Assembly: GCA_002694985.1 (NCBI GenBank)
Contig: NZNS01000006.1
Span: 140,605-204,604, forward strand
DNA length: 64,000 nt
From: Parvibaculum sp.
GTDB lineage: Bacteria > Pseudomonadota > Alphaproteobacteria > Parvibaculales > Parvibaculaceae
Direction: 5' to 3'
Part shown: in pieces, positions 17,810 through 26,037 of the stretch
Layout of the letters: each line of letters begins with the position of its first letter
How positions within the stretch are numbered: position 1 is the first letter of the stretch
Position numbers and translations under genes: made by a program
The notes under the pieces: generated by a model
What the model was told of the DNA's origin: nothing
The model's database searches: none
The model's input: only the letters and a program-made list of their open reading frames with translations

Positions 17810-18595
17810 ATGCAGTCGCTCAGCATCGCCGCCACGGGCATGATGGCCCAGCAGCTCAATGTCGAAGTTATCTCGAATAACATCGCCAACATGAGCACCT
17901 CGGGCTTCAAGCGTCAGCGCGCCGAGTTTCAGGATCTGCTCTATCAGAACCTGCGCCGCGTCGGCACCAACTCGTCGGATGCCGGCACCATCGTGCCCGC
18001 CGGTGTGCAGGTCGGCCTCGGCGTCAAGACGGGCTCCGTCTACCGCGTCATGACGCAGGGCAATATGGACAACACCGAAAACAAGCTCGACATCGCCATT
18101 CAGGGCCGCGGCTATTTCCGCGTCGAGTTGCCAAGCGGCGAGGATGCCTATACCCGCGCGGGCTCCTTCCAGATCAGCGCTGACGGTCAGCTCGTGACGG
18201 CGGATGGCTATACGCTCGCGCCCGGCATCACAATCCCGCAGGAAGCCACCGACATTACGATCAGCCGCGACGGCCAGGTGCAGGTCTCCCTTCCCGGCCA
18301 GACCGATACCCAGATCGTCGGCCAGATCGAACTCGCCGCCTTCGCCAACGATGCCGGCCTCGATCCGCTCGGCGACAATCTCTTCGTCGAAACGGCGGCC
18401 AGCGGCGCGCCGACGATCGGCACACCCGCATCCGACGGCATCGGCAGCGTTCTGCAGGGCTTTCTCGAAACCTCGAACGTGAACTCCGTGACCGAAATCA
18501 CCTCGCTCATCACCGCTCAGCGCGCCTACGAGATGAACGCCAAGGTCATTACCGCCACCGACGAAATGATGTCCGTCACCTCGAACGTGAAGTAA
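17810..18595 (+). CDS. flgG: Flagellar distal rod protein FlgG
   Basis: A 261-residue distal rod protein with the start signature MQSLSIAATGMMAQQLNVEVISNNIANMSTSGFKRQRAEFQDLLYQN. It also has the rod-specific insertion around the GTIVPAGVQVGLGVK segment and the C-terminal NSVTEITSLITAQRAYEMNAKVITATDEMM. It follows flgF after 36 bp and precedes flgA by 33 bp, all on the plus strand. Confidence 0.97.
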   Translation: MQSLSIAATGMMAQQLNVEVISNNIANMSTSGFKRQRAEFQDLLYQNLRRVGTNSSDAGTIVPAGVQVGLGVKTGSVYRVMTQGNMDNTENKLDIAIQGRGYFRVELPSGEDAYTRAGSFQISADGQLVTADGYTLAPGITIPQEATDITISRDGQVQVSLPGQTDTQIVGQIELAAFANDAGLDPLGDNLFVETAASGAPTIGTPASDGIGSVLQGFLETSNVNSVTEITSLITAQRAYEMNAKVITATDEMMSVTSNVK

Positions 18596-18628
18596 CGGCC
18601 GGCAAGACACGGATCAAGGAATAGAGCC

Positions 18629-19612
18629 ATGTTCAAGCGTATCGCCTCTCTCGCCCTGCTGTTCGCTGCCAGCGTCATCACCGCCGCGGGCGCAGCCGAA
18701 CTCCGCCCCGCCGTCACCGTCACGGGCGACACGGTCACGCTCGGCGATCTGTTCGACAATGCAGGGGACGCCGCCGCCGTTATCGTCGCCAATGCGCCCG
18801 CGCCCGGCACACGGGGCGAAATTTCCGTCTCACGCATCTCGCTTGCCGCGCGCCGCAACGGCATCGAATGGCGCAACGATGCGGGCCTTACCCATGTCGT
18901 CGTCGCCCGCAATGGAACGCAGGTTCCCGATATGGAGGTCGCCGCCGCTATCGCGAACGCCATTGAAGCGCAGTCATCCGCGCTTCCCTCCTCTTCGCAG
19001 CTTCAGGTAGATTTTGAAAACGGCATGGCTGGTATCCAGGTCGCCGACGGAGCCGAGCCGACCGTCAAGGTCGAGCAGCTTGCCTTCAATCAGCGTAGCG
19101 GCGCCTTCACCGCGATCCTGCGCGCGCCCGCAAACGACATGCTGAGCCCGCTCCGCCGCGTGACTGGGCGCTCCTATCCGGTGACGGATGTGCCCGTTCT
19201 TGTCCGTGACATGCAACCTGGCGAAATCGTCCGTCAGCAGGATATCGACTGGGTGCGCCTGCCCTCGAACCGCGTCAGCCAGAATATCGTCACCTCTCTG
19301 GAACATCTCGTCGGCATGTCGCCGCGCCGCCCGGCCCGCGCCGGCGAGCCGATGCGCATTGCCGAGATGCAGCCGCCGATCCTCGTCGAGAAAGGCGCAC
19401 AGGTCGATGTGACCCTCATCTCCGGTTCGCTCACCCTCACCGCGCGCGGCCGGGCACTCGAAAACGGTGCCGTCGGCGATGTCGTCAGTGTCGTGAACAC
19501 CCGCTCCAACCGCACCATTCAGGGCGTCGTCGAAGGACCGAACATGGTCCGTATCGACGCGCCGGGCGCGGCCCGTGCAGCACATCTTGCTGCGCAAGCC
19601 CGCAATTCCTGA
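18629..19612 (+). CDS. flgA: Flagellar P-ring assembly chaperone FlgA
   Basis: A 327-residue periplasmic protein with a signal peptide (residues 1-22, ending AAGA). The C-terminal SAF-like domain has the typical TDVPVLVRDMQPGEIVRQQDIDWVRLPS and ENGAVGDVVSVVNTRSNRTIQGVV segments. FlgA assists FlgI polymerisation into the P ring. It is longer than enterobacterial FlgA but within the alphaproteobacterial range. Third gene of the flgF operon. Confidence 0.93.
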   Translation: MFKRIASLALLFAASVITAAGAAELRPAVTVTGDTVTLGDLFDNAGDAAAVIVANAPAPGTRGEISVSRISLAARRNGIEWRNDAGLTHVVVARNGTQVPDMEVAAAIANAIEAQSSALPSSSQLQVDFENGMAGIQVADGAEPTVKVEQLAFNQRSGAFTAILRAPANDMLSPLRRVTGRSYPVTDVPVLVRDMQPGEIVRQQDIDWVRLPSNRVSQNIVTSLEHLVGMSPRRPARAGEPMRIAEMQPPILVEKGAQVDVTLISGSLTLTARGRALENGAVGDVVSVVNTRSNRTIQGVVEGPNMVRIDAPGAARAAHLAAQARNS

Positions 19613-19648
19613 TCCGTAACGCCTGTTCCGACCGTAAAGGCCAGAAAA

Positions 19649-20386
19649 ATGTCCGTCAGTTCCCTTCCCCGCCTTGCCGCCATCGCGCTTTTTGCTGCCG
19701 CTCTCGCGGGCTGCAACGCCGCCGACCGCATCTCGAATATCGGCAAGGCGCCCGATCTTTCGCCCATCGCGGCGCCGCTTCCTGCAGTCGCCATGCCGAT
19801 GCCGGTGGCCGAGGAAGTCGTCTACCAGCCCAACTCGCTCTGGCGTTCGGGCTCGCGCGCCTTCTTCCGCGACCAGCGCGCTGCCCGCGTCGGCGACATT
19901 CTCACCGTCCTCATCAACGTGGCCGACAGCGCCAAGGTGAACAACACGACGACGCGCAGCCGCTCGAATTCCGAATCCGCTGGCATGAACAACCTGTTCG
20001 GCTACGAATCCTATCTCGGCAAGATCTTCCCGGATGCCGTCGACAATACGAGCCTTGCTGATCTCGACAGCACCAGCTCAAGTTCAGGCGACGGCTCCGT
20101 CGACCGCAAGGAAACGATCGACCTCACCGTTGCCGCCGTCGTCACCCAGGTGCTTCCGAACGGCAATATGGTGATAGCGGGCCGTCAGCAGGTCCGCGTG
20201 AACTACGAGGTTCGCGACCTTCTCGTCAGCGGCATCGTGCGGCCCGAAGACATTTCCAACATCAACACCATCCAGCACACGCAGATCGCGGAAGCGCGCA
20301 TCTCCTATGGTGGTGAAGGCCAGATCAGCGACGTGCAGCAAGCGCGCTACGGCCAGCAGCTCTTCGACATCATCATGCCTTTCTAA
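19649..20386 (+). CDS. flgH: Flagellar L-ring lipoprotein FlgH
   Basis: A 245-residue outer-membrane L-ring subunit. Lipoprotein signal with lipobox LAGC (Cys near residue 22), then the family motifs SLWRSGSRAFFRDQRAARVGDILTVLI and the C-terminal VVTQVLPNGNMVIAGRQQVRVNYEVRDLLVSGIVRPEDIS. It is the last gene of flgF-flgG-flgA-flgH and is closed by a terminator at 20422-20456. Confidence 0.97.
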   Translation: MSVSSLPRLAAIALFAAALAGCNAADRISNIGKAPDLSPIAAPLPAVAMPMPVAEEVVYQPNSLWRSGSRAFFRDQRAARVGDILTVLINVADSAKVNNTTTRSRSNSESAGMNNLFGYESYLGKIFPDAVDNTSLADLDSTSSSSGDGSVDRKETIDLTVAAVVTQVLPNGNMVIAGRQQVRVNYEVRDLLVSGIVRPEDISNINTIQHTQIAEARISYGGEGQISDVQQARYGQQLFDIIMPF

Positions 20387-20421
20387 AGCCTGGCGGCAGC
20401 ACCCGCCAAAAGCCGAAAAGG

Positions 20422-20456
20422 AAAACGCGGCCCCCGTCACCGGAGGCCGCGTTTTT
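20422..20456. terminator. Bidirectional terminator between flgH and dksA
   Basis: An 11-bp GC-rich stem (AAAACGCGGCC with GGCCGCGTTTT) with T runs on both strands lies between the convergent flgH and dksA genes. Confidence 0.8.
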
Positions 20457-20483
20457 CGTTTCCGCCCAGCAAAGCAGGCCCGC

Positions 20484-20900
20484 TCAGTCGTCGCGATACA
20501 CTTTCTCGCGCCGCTCGTGGCGTTCTTGCGCCTCGATGGAAAGCGTCGCGATCGGGCGCGCATCAAGCCGCTTCAGGCTGATTGGCTCACCCGTCTCTTC
20601 GCAATAGCCGTAAGTCCCCTCCTCCAGGCGGCGCAGCGCCGCGTCGATCTTGGCAATGAGCTTGCGCTGACGATCCCGGGTGCGCAGCTCAAGCGAGCGC
20701 TCGGTCTCGGAGGAGGCGCGGTCCGCAATATCCGGGTGCTGCACCGAGTCATCCTGAAGATGCTGCAGCGTCTCACGATTTTCGAGGAGGATGTCCTCTT
20801 TCCATTTCTCGAGCTTGCGGCGGAAATACTCTTTCTGCCGCTTGTTCATGAACGGTTCGTCGTCTGACGGCATATAGCCTTTAGGCAAACGCACGGCCAT
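20484..20900 (-). CDS. dksA: RNA polymerase-binding transcription factor DksA (Cys-poor zinc-finger region)
   Basis: A 138-residue DksA with the two-helix coiled coil (residues about 15-95) carrying the DIADRA tip near 57-62. The C-terminal zinc-finger fold region keeps one of four cysteines: Cys100, then Thr103, Ser121 and Ala124 at the other positions. Cys-poor variants are known among alphaproteobacterial DksA proteins and are expected not to need zinc. DksA binds the RNA polymerase secondary channel and works with ppGpp. A large palindrome lies just upstream of the start. Confidence 0.93.
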   Translation of the reverse strand: MAVRLPKGYMPSDDEPFMNKRQKEYFRRKLEKWKEDILLENRETLQHLQDDSVQHPDIADRASSETERSLELRTRDRQRKLIAKIDAALRRLEEGTYGYCEETGEPISLKRLDARPIATLSIEAQERHERREKVYRDD

Positions 20901-20921
20901 TTAGGCAATCTCTCTGTGAGA

Positions 20922-20998
20922 CCGATGGTCGGTTTCCGGCATTTGTCTCCAAGGCCCCGCATGATCGCGAACAAATGTCGGCAACGAAAGACCATCGG
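20922..20998. repeat. 77-bp imperfect palindrome upstream of dksA
   Basis: Nested inverted repeats: 20922-20930 pairs with 20990-20998, and 20936-20946 pairs with 20971-20981, giving a stem of about 25 bp with few mismatches and a 24-bp loop. It starts 22 bp before the dksA start. It could be a leader structure, a repeat element or a regulator site. Confidence 0.65.
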
Positions 20999-21238
20999 CA
21001 ATTCTATGAAAACAGCAGAGCTTCTGAATTTGATATCTGAGCGTGAGCACGGGCTTTACCGCTGACGAAACTCAAATGCCAAATTCGCTCCACTGGGCCC
21101 GCCGAAGCGCGCGGAGTATAGGGAGCGCATTCACGATTCTCAACAGGCGAACCGATGCCAAGCCGGTGAAATATCTGTGAAATCCGACCGATGAGAAAAC
21201 CGGCATTTTGCCTGCGAAAGACGCAGCGAATTGCCCAC

Positions 21239-21676
21239 CTAGCCGTTGGTATAGGTGCCGAACTTCGCGAGCTCAACCTTCGCACGCAGCTCGATTTCGG
21301 CCAGAACCTCGCCGAGCCGCGGATCGTTGAAGCTGCTGCCCTGCCGTTCGACCACCGCAAGAAGGCGGGAAAGCTTGGATTTTGGCAATTGCCCCATGAG
21401 AAGCGAAAGCTTGATGTCGTCCAGTATGTCGAGCATCTCCTCCCCCCGCCGGATTGCCGCCCTGCGGCGCGGCGAGTGGAGCGCATCGTCGCTCGCGGGT
21501 GTTTCCTGGAGGGCAAGCAACGCATCGACGGCGCCAAGAGAGGCCGGGCCGGAAAGCCCCGCTGTCCCTCGCGCCTGGGAAACGCCGCTGGGCGCAAACC
21601 CGCTGCCGCGGGAGCCTGCCTTGGCAGCGCGCCCCGGTCCCGATTGAGAAGCCGATCTCGTCTGTCCGATCTTCAT
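21239..21676 (-). CDS. fliX: Flagellar assembly regulator FliX
   Basis: A 145-residue protein matching FliX. It has the N-terminal MKIGQT, a central LGAVDALLALQE segment, RRRAAIRRGEEMLDILDDIKLSLLMGQLP, and a C-terminal helix ending near AELAKFGTY-like residues. ATG 21676 begins the conserved MKIGQ; the frame stays open to 22123 without conserved sequence. In Caulobacter FliX links basal-body assembly to FlbD activity. An exact CtrA box lies 78 bp upstream (21754-21768). The gene diverges from flgI. Confidence 0.88.
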   Translation of the reverse strand: MKIGQTRSASQSGPGRAAKAGSRGSGFAPSGVSQARGTAGLSGPASLGAVDALLALQETPASDDALHSPRRRAAIRRGEEMLDILDDIKLSLLMGQLPKSKLSRLLAVVERQGSSFNDPRLGEVLAEIELRAKVELAKFGTYTNG

Positions 21677-21753
21677 CTGGGTCGCCCCCGATCCCGATCC
21701 TGATGCTTTCTGGCGGGGTATCCGCCGTCTTTGTTCAAAATGAACCAGAGGTC

Positions 21754-21768
21754 TTAAATCCGCGTTAA
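21754..21768. promoter_or_regulatory. CtrA box upstream of fliX
   Basis: TTAAATCCGCGTTAA is an exact TTAA-N7-TTAA match, 78 bp before the fliX ATG. The fliX gene is CtrA-dependent in Caulobacter, so motif, gene and position agree. Confidence 0.7.
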
Positions 21769-21792
21769 GCCTGATCACACGCGCATGCGCCG

Positions 21793-21810
21793 CCCGGCAG
21801 GATTTGCCGG
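21793..21810. promoter_or_regulatory. ftr-like palindrome upstream of flgI promoter
   Basis: CCCGGCAGGATTTGCCGG is a near-perfect palindrome of the ftr type, 116 bp upstream of the sigma-54 promoter at 21926 and beyond the fliX CtrA box. In Caulobacter FlbD can activate or repress depending on position, so this one could also influence fliX. Confidence 0.6.
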
Positions 21811-21925
21811 AAGGCGGCAGGAGCTTCCGCCAGGGCCCCGCCCGTCGTCCCTTCCTGTCCCGCCGCCGAAAAATAAAACGAAACAAAAACAATGACTTGC
21901 ATGAAATCCGCTCCGCCCGGCCCGA

Positions 21926-21941
21926 TGGCACGGCTTTCGCT
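21926..21941 (+). promoter_or_regulatory. Sigma-54 promoter of flgI-flgJ-flgN
   Basis: TGGCACGGCTTTCGCT has an exact -24 element and GG-N10-GC spacing; the -12 is TCGC instead of TTGC. It lies 40 bp upstream of the flgI ATG at 21981. Confidence 0.7.
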
Positions 21942-21980
21942 AGATAGACGCCGTATCGCAAGCGATTGAACGGTCGATTC

Positions 21981-23117
21981 ATGTTCCGGCTTACCGCCTT
22001 CCCTCTTCGTACTTTCCTCGCGCTCCTGCTCGGTGCCTGCCTCATGGCGCTTTCCGCGCCGGCTGCAAATGCCAGTTCGCGCATCAAGGACATCGTCGAT
22101 GTCGAGGGCATCCGCGACAACATGCTGGTCGGCTACGGTCTCGTGGTCGGCCTCAACGGCACGGGCGATACGCTCCGCAACACCCCCTTCACCCAGCAGA
22201 GCCTGACCGGCATGCTGGAACGCCTCGGCGTCAACACGCGCGGCACCAACATGAAGACGGAGAACGTCGCCGCCGTCATGGTTTCCGCCAATCTTCCCGC
22301 CTTTTCTACTCAGGGCAGCCGCATCGACGTGACGGTAAGCGCGCTGGGTGACGCGACCAACCTTCAGGGCGGCGTCCTCCTCGTGACCCCGCTCATGGGC
22401 GCGGATGGCCAGGTCTATGCCGTCGCGCAGGGCTCGCTCGCCACCGGCGGCTTCTCGGCCACGGGCGAGGCCGCCTCCGTCGTGCGCGGCGTGCCCACCA
22501 ATGGCCGCATCGCGAACGGCGCCATCGTCGAGCGTGAGATCGATTTCGCCCTCGACGATCTGCGTACTCTTCGCCTTTCGCTCCGCAACCCGGATCTCAC
22601 GACCGCCCAGCGCATTGCCACCGCCATCAACACCTATCTGGGTACGCCGACCGCCCGCGCGGACAATTCCAGCATCGTCGAGATCAGCGTGCCCTCGTCC
22701 TATCGCGGCGGCGTCGTGGCGCTCCTCACCGAAATCGAACAGCTCCGCGTGCAGCCCGATCTGATCGCCCGCGTCGTCATCGACGAGGCCTCGGGCGTCA
22801 TCGTGATGGGCCAGGATGTGCGCGTCAGCAAGGTCGCCATCGCGCAGGGCAACCTCACCATCTCCGTCAGCGAAACACCGCAGGTCAGCCAGCCCTCGCC
22901 CTTCTCCACCCAGGGCGACACGGTGGTCGTGCCGCGCACCGACGTGAACGTGGACGAGGAAGAGGGCAAGCAGCTCGGCATCATCGACGGCAGCATTTCC
23001 CTGAAGGAGCTCGTCGACGGTCTGAACACGCTGGGCGTCAGCCCCCGCGACATGATCACCATTCTTCAGGCGATCAAGTCCTCCGGTGCCCTCCAGGCAG
23101 ATATCGAGGTGATGTGA
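21981..23117 (+). CDS. flgI: Flagellar P-ring protein FlgI
   Basis: A 378-residue periplasmic P-ring subunit. ATG 21981 gives a clean signal peptide ending at ANA-SSRIKD; a TTG at 21966 is less likely. Family motifs: RIKDIVDVEGIRDNMLVGYGLVVGLNGTGDTL and VGYGLVVGL-type glycine repeats, the SVSALGDATNLQGGVLLVTPLMGADG core, and the C-terminal VSPRDMITILQAIKSSGALQADI. It overlaps flgJ by one base (TGATG). Confidence 0.97.
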   Translation: MFRLTAFPLRTFLALLLGACLMALSAPAANASSRIKDIVDVEGIRDNMLVGYGLVVGLNGTGDTLRNTPFTQQSLTGMLERLGVNTRGTNMKTENVAAVMVSANLPAFSTQGSRIDVTVSALGDATNLQGGVLLVTPLMGADGQVYAVAQGSLATGGFSATGEAASVVRGVPTNGRIANGAIVEREIDFALDDLRTLRLSLRNPDLTTAQRIATAINTYLGTPTARADNSSIVEISVPSSYRGGVVALLTEIEQLRVQPDLIARVVIDEASGVIVMGQDVRVSKVAIAQGNLTISVSETPQVSQPSPFSTQGDTVVVPRTDVNVDEEEGKQLGIIDGSISLKELVDGLNTLGVSPRDMITILQAIKSSGALQADIEVM

Positions 23118-23455
23118 TGGACGCTCTCGCCGCCCTCCCCACCTATATGCACCTCTCCCCGGCTCAGGCCGAAGCCCGCGCCACCGCGAAAGCGGCCGCC
23201 GCCGAGGGTGAGCGCGACCCGCGCGCCTGGGAGGCGGCGCAGCAGTTCGAGGCGCAGTTTGTCTCGACGCTCCTCCAGTCCATGTTCAAGGGCCTCGACG
23301 ACGAGGACAATCCCTTTGGCGGCGGACAGGGCGAAAGCATGTTTCGCTCGCTTCTCGTCGATCAATACGGCCAGCAGATGGCCAGGTCCGGCGGCGTCGG
23401 CCTTGCCGATGATGTCTATCGTGAAATGCTGAAAATGCAGGAGGTATCGCAGTGA
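23117..23455 (+). CDS. flgJ: FlgJ-like rod-binding protein (single domain)
   Basis: A 112-residue protein corresponding to the N-terminal rod-binding half of FlgJ (AWEAAQQFEAQFVSTLLQSMFKGLDDED, then MFRSLLVDQYGQQMARSGGVGLADDVYREML). The C-terminal peptidoglycan hydrolase domain of enterobacterial FlgJ is absent, as usual in alphaproteobacteria, so another muramidase must open the wall. ATG 23117 overlaps the flgI stop; its own stop overlaps the flgN start. Confidence 0.88.
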   Translation: MDALAALPTYMHLSPAQAEARATAKAAAAEGERDPRAWEAAQQFEAQFVSTLLQSMFKGLDDEDNPFGGGQGESMFRSLLVDQYGQQMARSGGVGLADDVYREMLKMQEVSQ

Positions 23456-23940
23456 GCACGCATCAGGCAGAAACCCGCCGCAGTCCCGCCGAAACCCTGC
23501 CCCCCGTCGCGCTCGTGGACCGCCTTCTCGCGCTCACCTCGGATCTGACCTCGCTCATCCGCAAGGAGACCAGCCTTCTGCATGACCGGGCCCAGACGGA
23601 AATCGCCGCTCTCCAGCCGGAGAAAACCCGCCTCGCCAATGACTACGCGATGGATGTTCTCGCCGTGCGCGGCCACAGAAATCTGCTCGACCGTGCCCCC
23701 TCGGAGCGCGTCGCACGCCTGAAGTCGGCCATGTCCGAACTCGACAAGGCGCTTGCCCTCAACGGCGAAGCCCTCACCGCCGCGAAATCCGTCTCCGAAG
23801 GCCTTATCCGCATGGTTGCAAACGCCATGAGCGAGCGCACCGCGCCCTCGCTCGGCTATGGCCCCAATGCCGCCGCCTCTGCGCGCCGCCCCGGTTCTTC
23901 GGCAGGCACCGGCTCCCTCACCCTCGACTCGCGCGCCTGA
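23452..23940 (+). CDS. flgN: FlgN-like flagellar chaperone
   Basis: A 162-residue, mostly helical protein with a disordered Ser/Pro-rich tail. The pattern LVDRLLALTSDLTSLIRKETSLLHDRAQTEIAALQPEKTRLANDYAMDV resembles FlgN-family export chaperones for FlgK and FlgL. It begins at GTG 23452 overlapping the flgJ stop, so flgI-flgJ-flgN are translationally coupled. Family call by pattern; flgK and flgL are 8 kb away. Confidence 0.7.
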   Translation: MSTHQAETRRSPAETLPPVALVDRLLALTSDLTSLIRKETSLLHDRAQTEIAALQPEKTRLANDYAMDVLAVRGHRNLLDRAPSERVARLKSAMSELDKALALNGEALTAAKSVSEGLIRMVANAMSERTAPSLGYGPNAAASARRPGSSAGTGSLTLDSRA

Positions 23941-23951
23941 TTGCCCGCACG

Positions 23952-23966
23952 TTAACCGTGCGGTAA
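23952..23966. promoter_or_regulatory. CtrA-like box upstream of the TPR-glycosyltransferase gene
   Basis: TTAA-N7-GTAA (one mismatch to the CtrA consensus) lies 74 bp before the ATG at 24040. It is embedded in a short inverted repeat (CCGCACG with CGTGCGG), which has no T run and so is unlikely to be a terminator. Confidence 0.35.
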
Positions 23967-24039
23967 CCAAGAAAGGCCGATTGATACGAACAACAAGTTC
24001 GGGAACGGACCAATCCGGTCCGCGCGGGGTAAATCGGAT

Positions 24040-25662
24040 ATGTCTGGCTTGAGCAAACGGCGCATCGCCGAAGATAGCGAAATCGAAAAGAAATTCGCGC
24101 AGGGCCAGCGGCTCCAGTCGCGCGACCGCTTTGCCGATGCCGAAGCGCGCTACCGCAAGGTGCTCGCCGCCGATCCGGCCCATATCGGCGCTCTCACCGG
24201 CATCTGCCAGTGCCTGATCGCGCAGGAGCGCGCGCCGGAAGCCATCGAACTGCTCGATCATGCGGCCGAAACCATCCCCGCCGATCCCGCATCCCTCTTC
24301 GAGCTCGGCACGGCCTGTACTGTGATCGGCTATCGCCATCAGGCCCGCGCGGTTTACAGGCGCGCCCTGGAACTCAATCCCGACCACACCTCCGTCCTCA
24401 TCAATCTTGCGAATGTCGAAAACGATCTCGGCGAGACGCAGAACGCCGTCGATCTCCTTTCGCGCGCCATTGAGGTCAATCCGAACGCCGCGCGCGCCTA
24501 CAGTAATCTCGGCAAAATCCTGACAGGCACCAGCCTCGTCGAGGAAGCGCTCTCCTGCTACCTGCGCGCCATCGAGATCGACCCGCGTATTTCGCAGACC
24601 TGGACGAACCTTGCCGCTCTTTATGAGATCATGGGCCGCTTCGAGGATGCGCTGGAGGCTCTGCGCCGGAGCCTGACCCTCAATCCCGAATGCGACGCCG
24701 CGCGCTGGAATCTCGCCCGCACCCTGCTCACGCTCGGCCAGGTGGAAGCGGGCTGGGATATGTATGGCTTCGGTTTTGCCTGCCGCGAACGCAAGCCCTA
24801 TCGCCCCTTTCCCGGCCTCATCTGGGCGGGCGAAGATATCAAGGACAAGACCATCATGGTCTGGCGCGAACAGGGGCTGGGCGACGATCTCATTTTCTCG
24901 ACCTGTTATTCGGACCTGATTGCGCGCGCAGGTCACGTCATCATAGAAACCGACGCCCGCCTCGTACCGCTCTACCAGCGCACCTGGCCGCAAGCGACAG
25001 TGCGGGCCGAAACGCTCGCCTCGACCGGCCTGGGCAATTATGGCGAAGTCGATTTCGACCTCACCGCGCCCGCGGGCCTCGTCGCCGCGCAGCTCCGCCG
25101 CAACCTCGACGCCTTCCCCGATCATATTGAGGGGCTTCAGCCGGACCCCGAGCGCGTGGCCGCCTGCCGCGACTGGCTCGCCACCCTTGGCCCCGGCCCG
25201 AAGGTCGGCATCGCCTGGACCTCGGCCAAGGTCAACGACCTTCGCGCGCCGAACTACACCGCATTGGCCGACTGGATACCGCTCTTCAAGGCGCAAAACG
25301 TCTCTGTCGTCAATCTTCAGTACACAAATGTGGATGAGGAGGCCGAAGCCCTCGCCCGCGAGCATGGCCTGACCCTTCACCGCATGCCGGACCTCGACCT
25401 GTTCGGCGACCTCGAAGGCGCCGCCGCGCTGACCGCCTGCATGGATGCCGTCGTTGGCCCCTCGAGCTTTCCGCTCATGCTGGGTTCGGCGCTTGGCCGC
25501 CCCTGTTTCCACTACGGCCAGGCGCGCATCTGGACGAAGCTCGGCACGGACGGCCTGCCCTGGTTCCCCACCATGCGTTGCTACACGATCGACCGCTCGA
25601 CCGACCGCGCCGCACTTGCCGCGCGGATAACCGGCGATGTCACGAAGTTCCTCGCCGGCTAG
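24040..25662 (+). CDS. TPR-containing glycosyltransferase-like protein, possible flagellin glycosyltransferase
   Basis: A 540-residue cytoplasmic protein. Residues about 15-235 form about six TPR units (for example AEARYRKVLAADPAHIGALTGI; ARAVYRRALELNPDHTSVLINLANV). Residues about 245-540 resemble the GT9/O-GlcNAc-transferase-like domain seen in TPR-glycosyltransferases, with VWREQGLGDDLIFSTCYSDL (nucleotide-sugar-site type), then VGIAWTS and VVGPSSFPLMLGSALGRPC. It lies directly upstream of two flagellin genes. A role in glycosylating flagellin, as with FlmG-type TPR enzymes, is inferred from context and needs testing. Confidence 0.7.
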   Translation: MSGLSKRRIAEDSEIEKKFAQGQRLQSRDRFADAEARYRKVLAADPAHIGALTGICQCLIAQERAPEAIELLDHAAETIPADPASLFELGTACTVIGYRHQARAVYRRALELNPDHTSVLINLANVENDLGETQNAVDLLSRAIEVNPNAARAYSNLGKILTGTSLVEEALSCYLRAIEIDPRISQTWTNLAALYEIMGRFEDALEALRRSLTLNPECDAARWNLARTLLTLGQVEAGWDMYGFGFACRERKPYRPFPGLIWAGEDIKDKTIMVWREQGLGDDLIFSTCYSDLIARAGHVIIETDARLVPLYQRTWPQATVRAETLASTGLGNYGEVDFDLTAPAGLVAAQLRRNLDAFPDHIEGLQPDPERVAACRDWLATLGPGPKVGIAWTSAKVNDLRAPNYTALADWIPLFKAQNVSVVNLQYTNVDEEAEALAREHGLTLHRMPDLDLFGDLEGAAALTACMDAVVGPSSFPLMLGSALGRPCFHYGQARIWTKLGTDGLPWFPTMRCYTIDRSTDRAALAARITGDVTKFLAG

Positions 25663-25712
25663 GCCACTCTCCGGCGCCTGGCCGCTCCCAAAGGGTAAAA
25701 CCTGCCTTTCTT

Positions 25713-25729
25713 GCCCGGCAAAACTTTCC
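25713..25729. promoter_or_regulatory. ftr-like element upstream of flagellin promoter
   Basis: GCCCGGCAAAACTTTCC keeps the CCCGGCA half-site with a degenerate second half. It lies 75 bp upstream of the sigma-54 promoter at 25804, matching the spacing at flgF and flgE. Confidence 0.45.
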
Positions 25730-25803
25730 CTGACTATGGAACTTCCTGCCAGCTCGTCATGGCCAAAACATTCTAACCCATTGATTTCATTACATTTCAA
25801 AAC

Positions 25804-25819
25804 TGGCCCGGCATTTGCG
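25804..25819 (+). promoter_or_regulatory. Sigma-54 promoter of the first flagellin
   Basis: TGGCCCGGCATTTGCG has TGGC and TTGC elements with exact GG-N10-GC spacing. It would produce a leader of about 200 nt before the flagellin ATG at 26038, much longer than at the other flagellar operons. Confidence 0.7.
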
Positions 25820-26037
25820 ATTACAGGGCCAGAAGCAATCGACGGATGCAGAGAAAGGCGAAGCCGCTCATGCACCCGGTTCGGCGGCGGAAGGGGTGTC
25901 GGGTAACCGGAAAAGGTTCCAGACAACCAAAATCGCGAAACAGCATCGTGTTGTTTACGTCGAATTAATGATTAACGCCGAGTGTAGTGCCCGTGCCGTC
26001 ATGAGACGGTCGAGCCAAACCCTGGAGGGTAGAGACA

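Noticed and set aside
23416..25926. An 836-residue open frame on the minus strand
   Set aside because: It covers flgN and the TPR-glycosyltransferase gene in antisense; those have motifs and coupled starts, this one has none.
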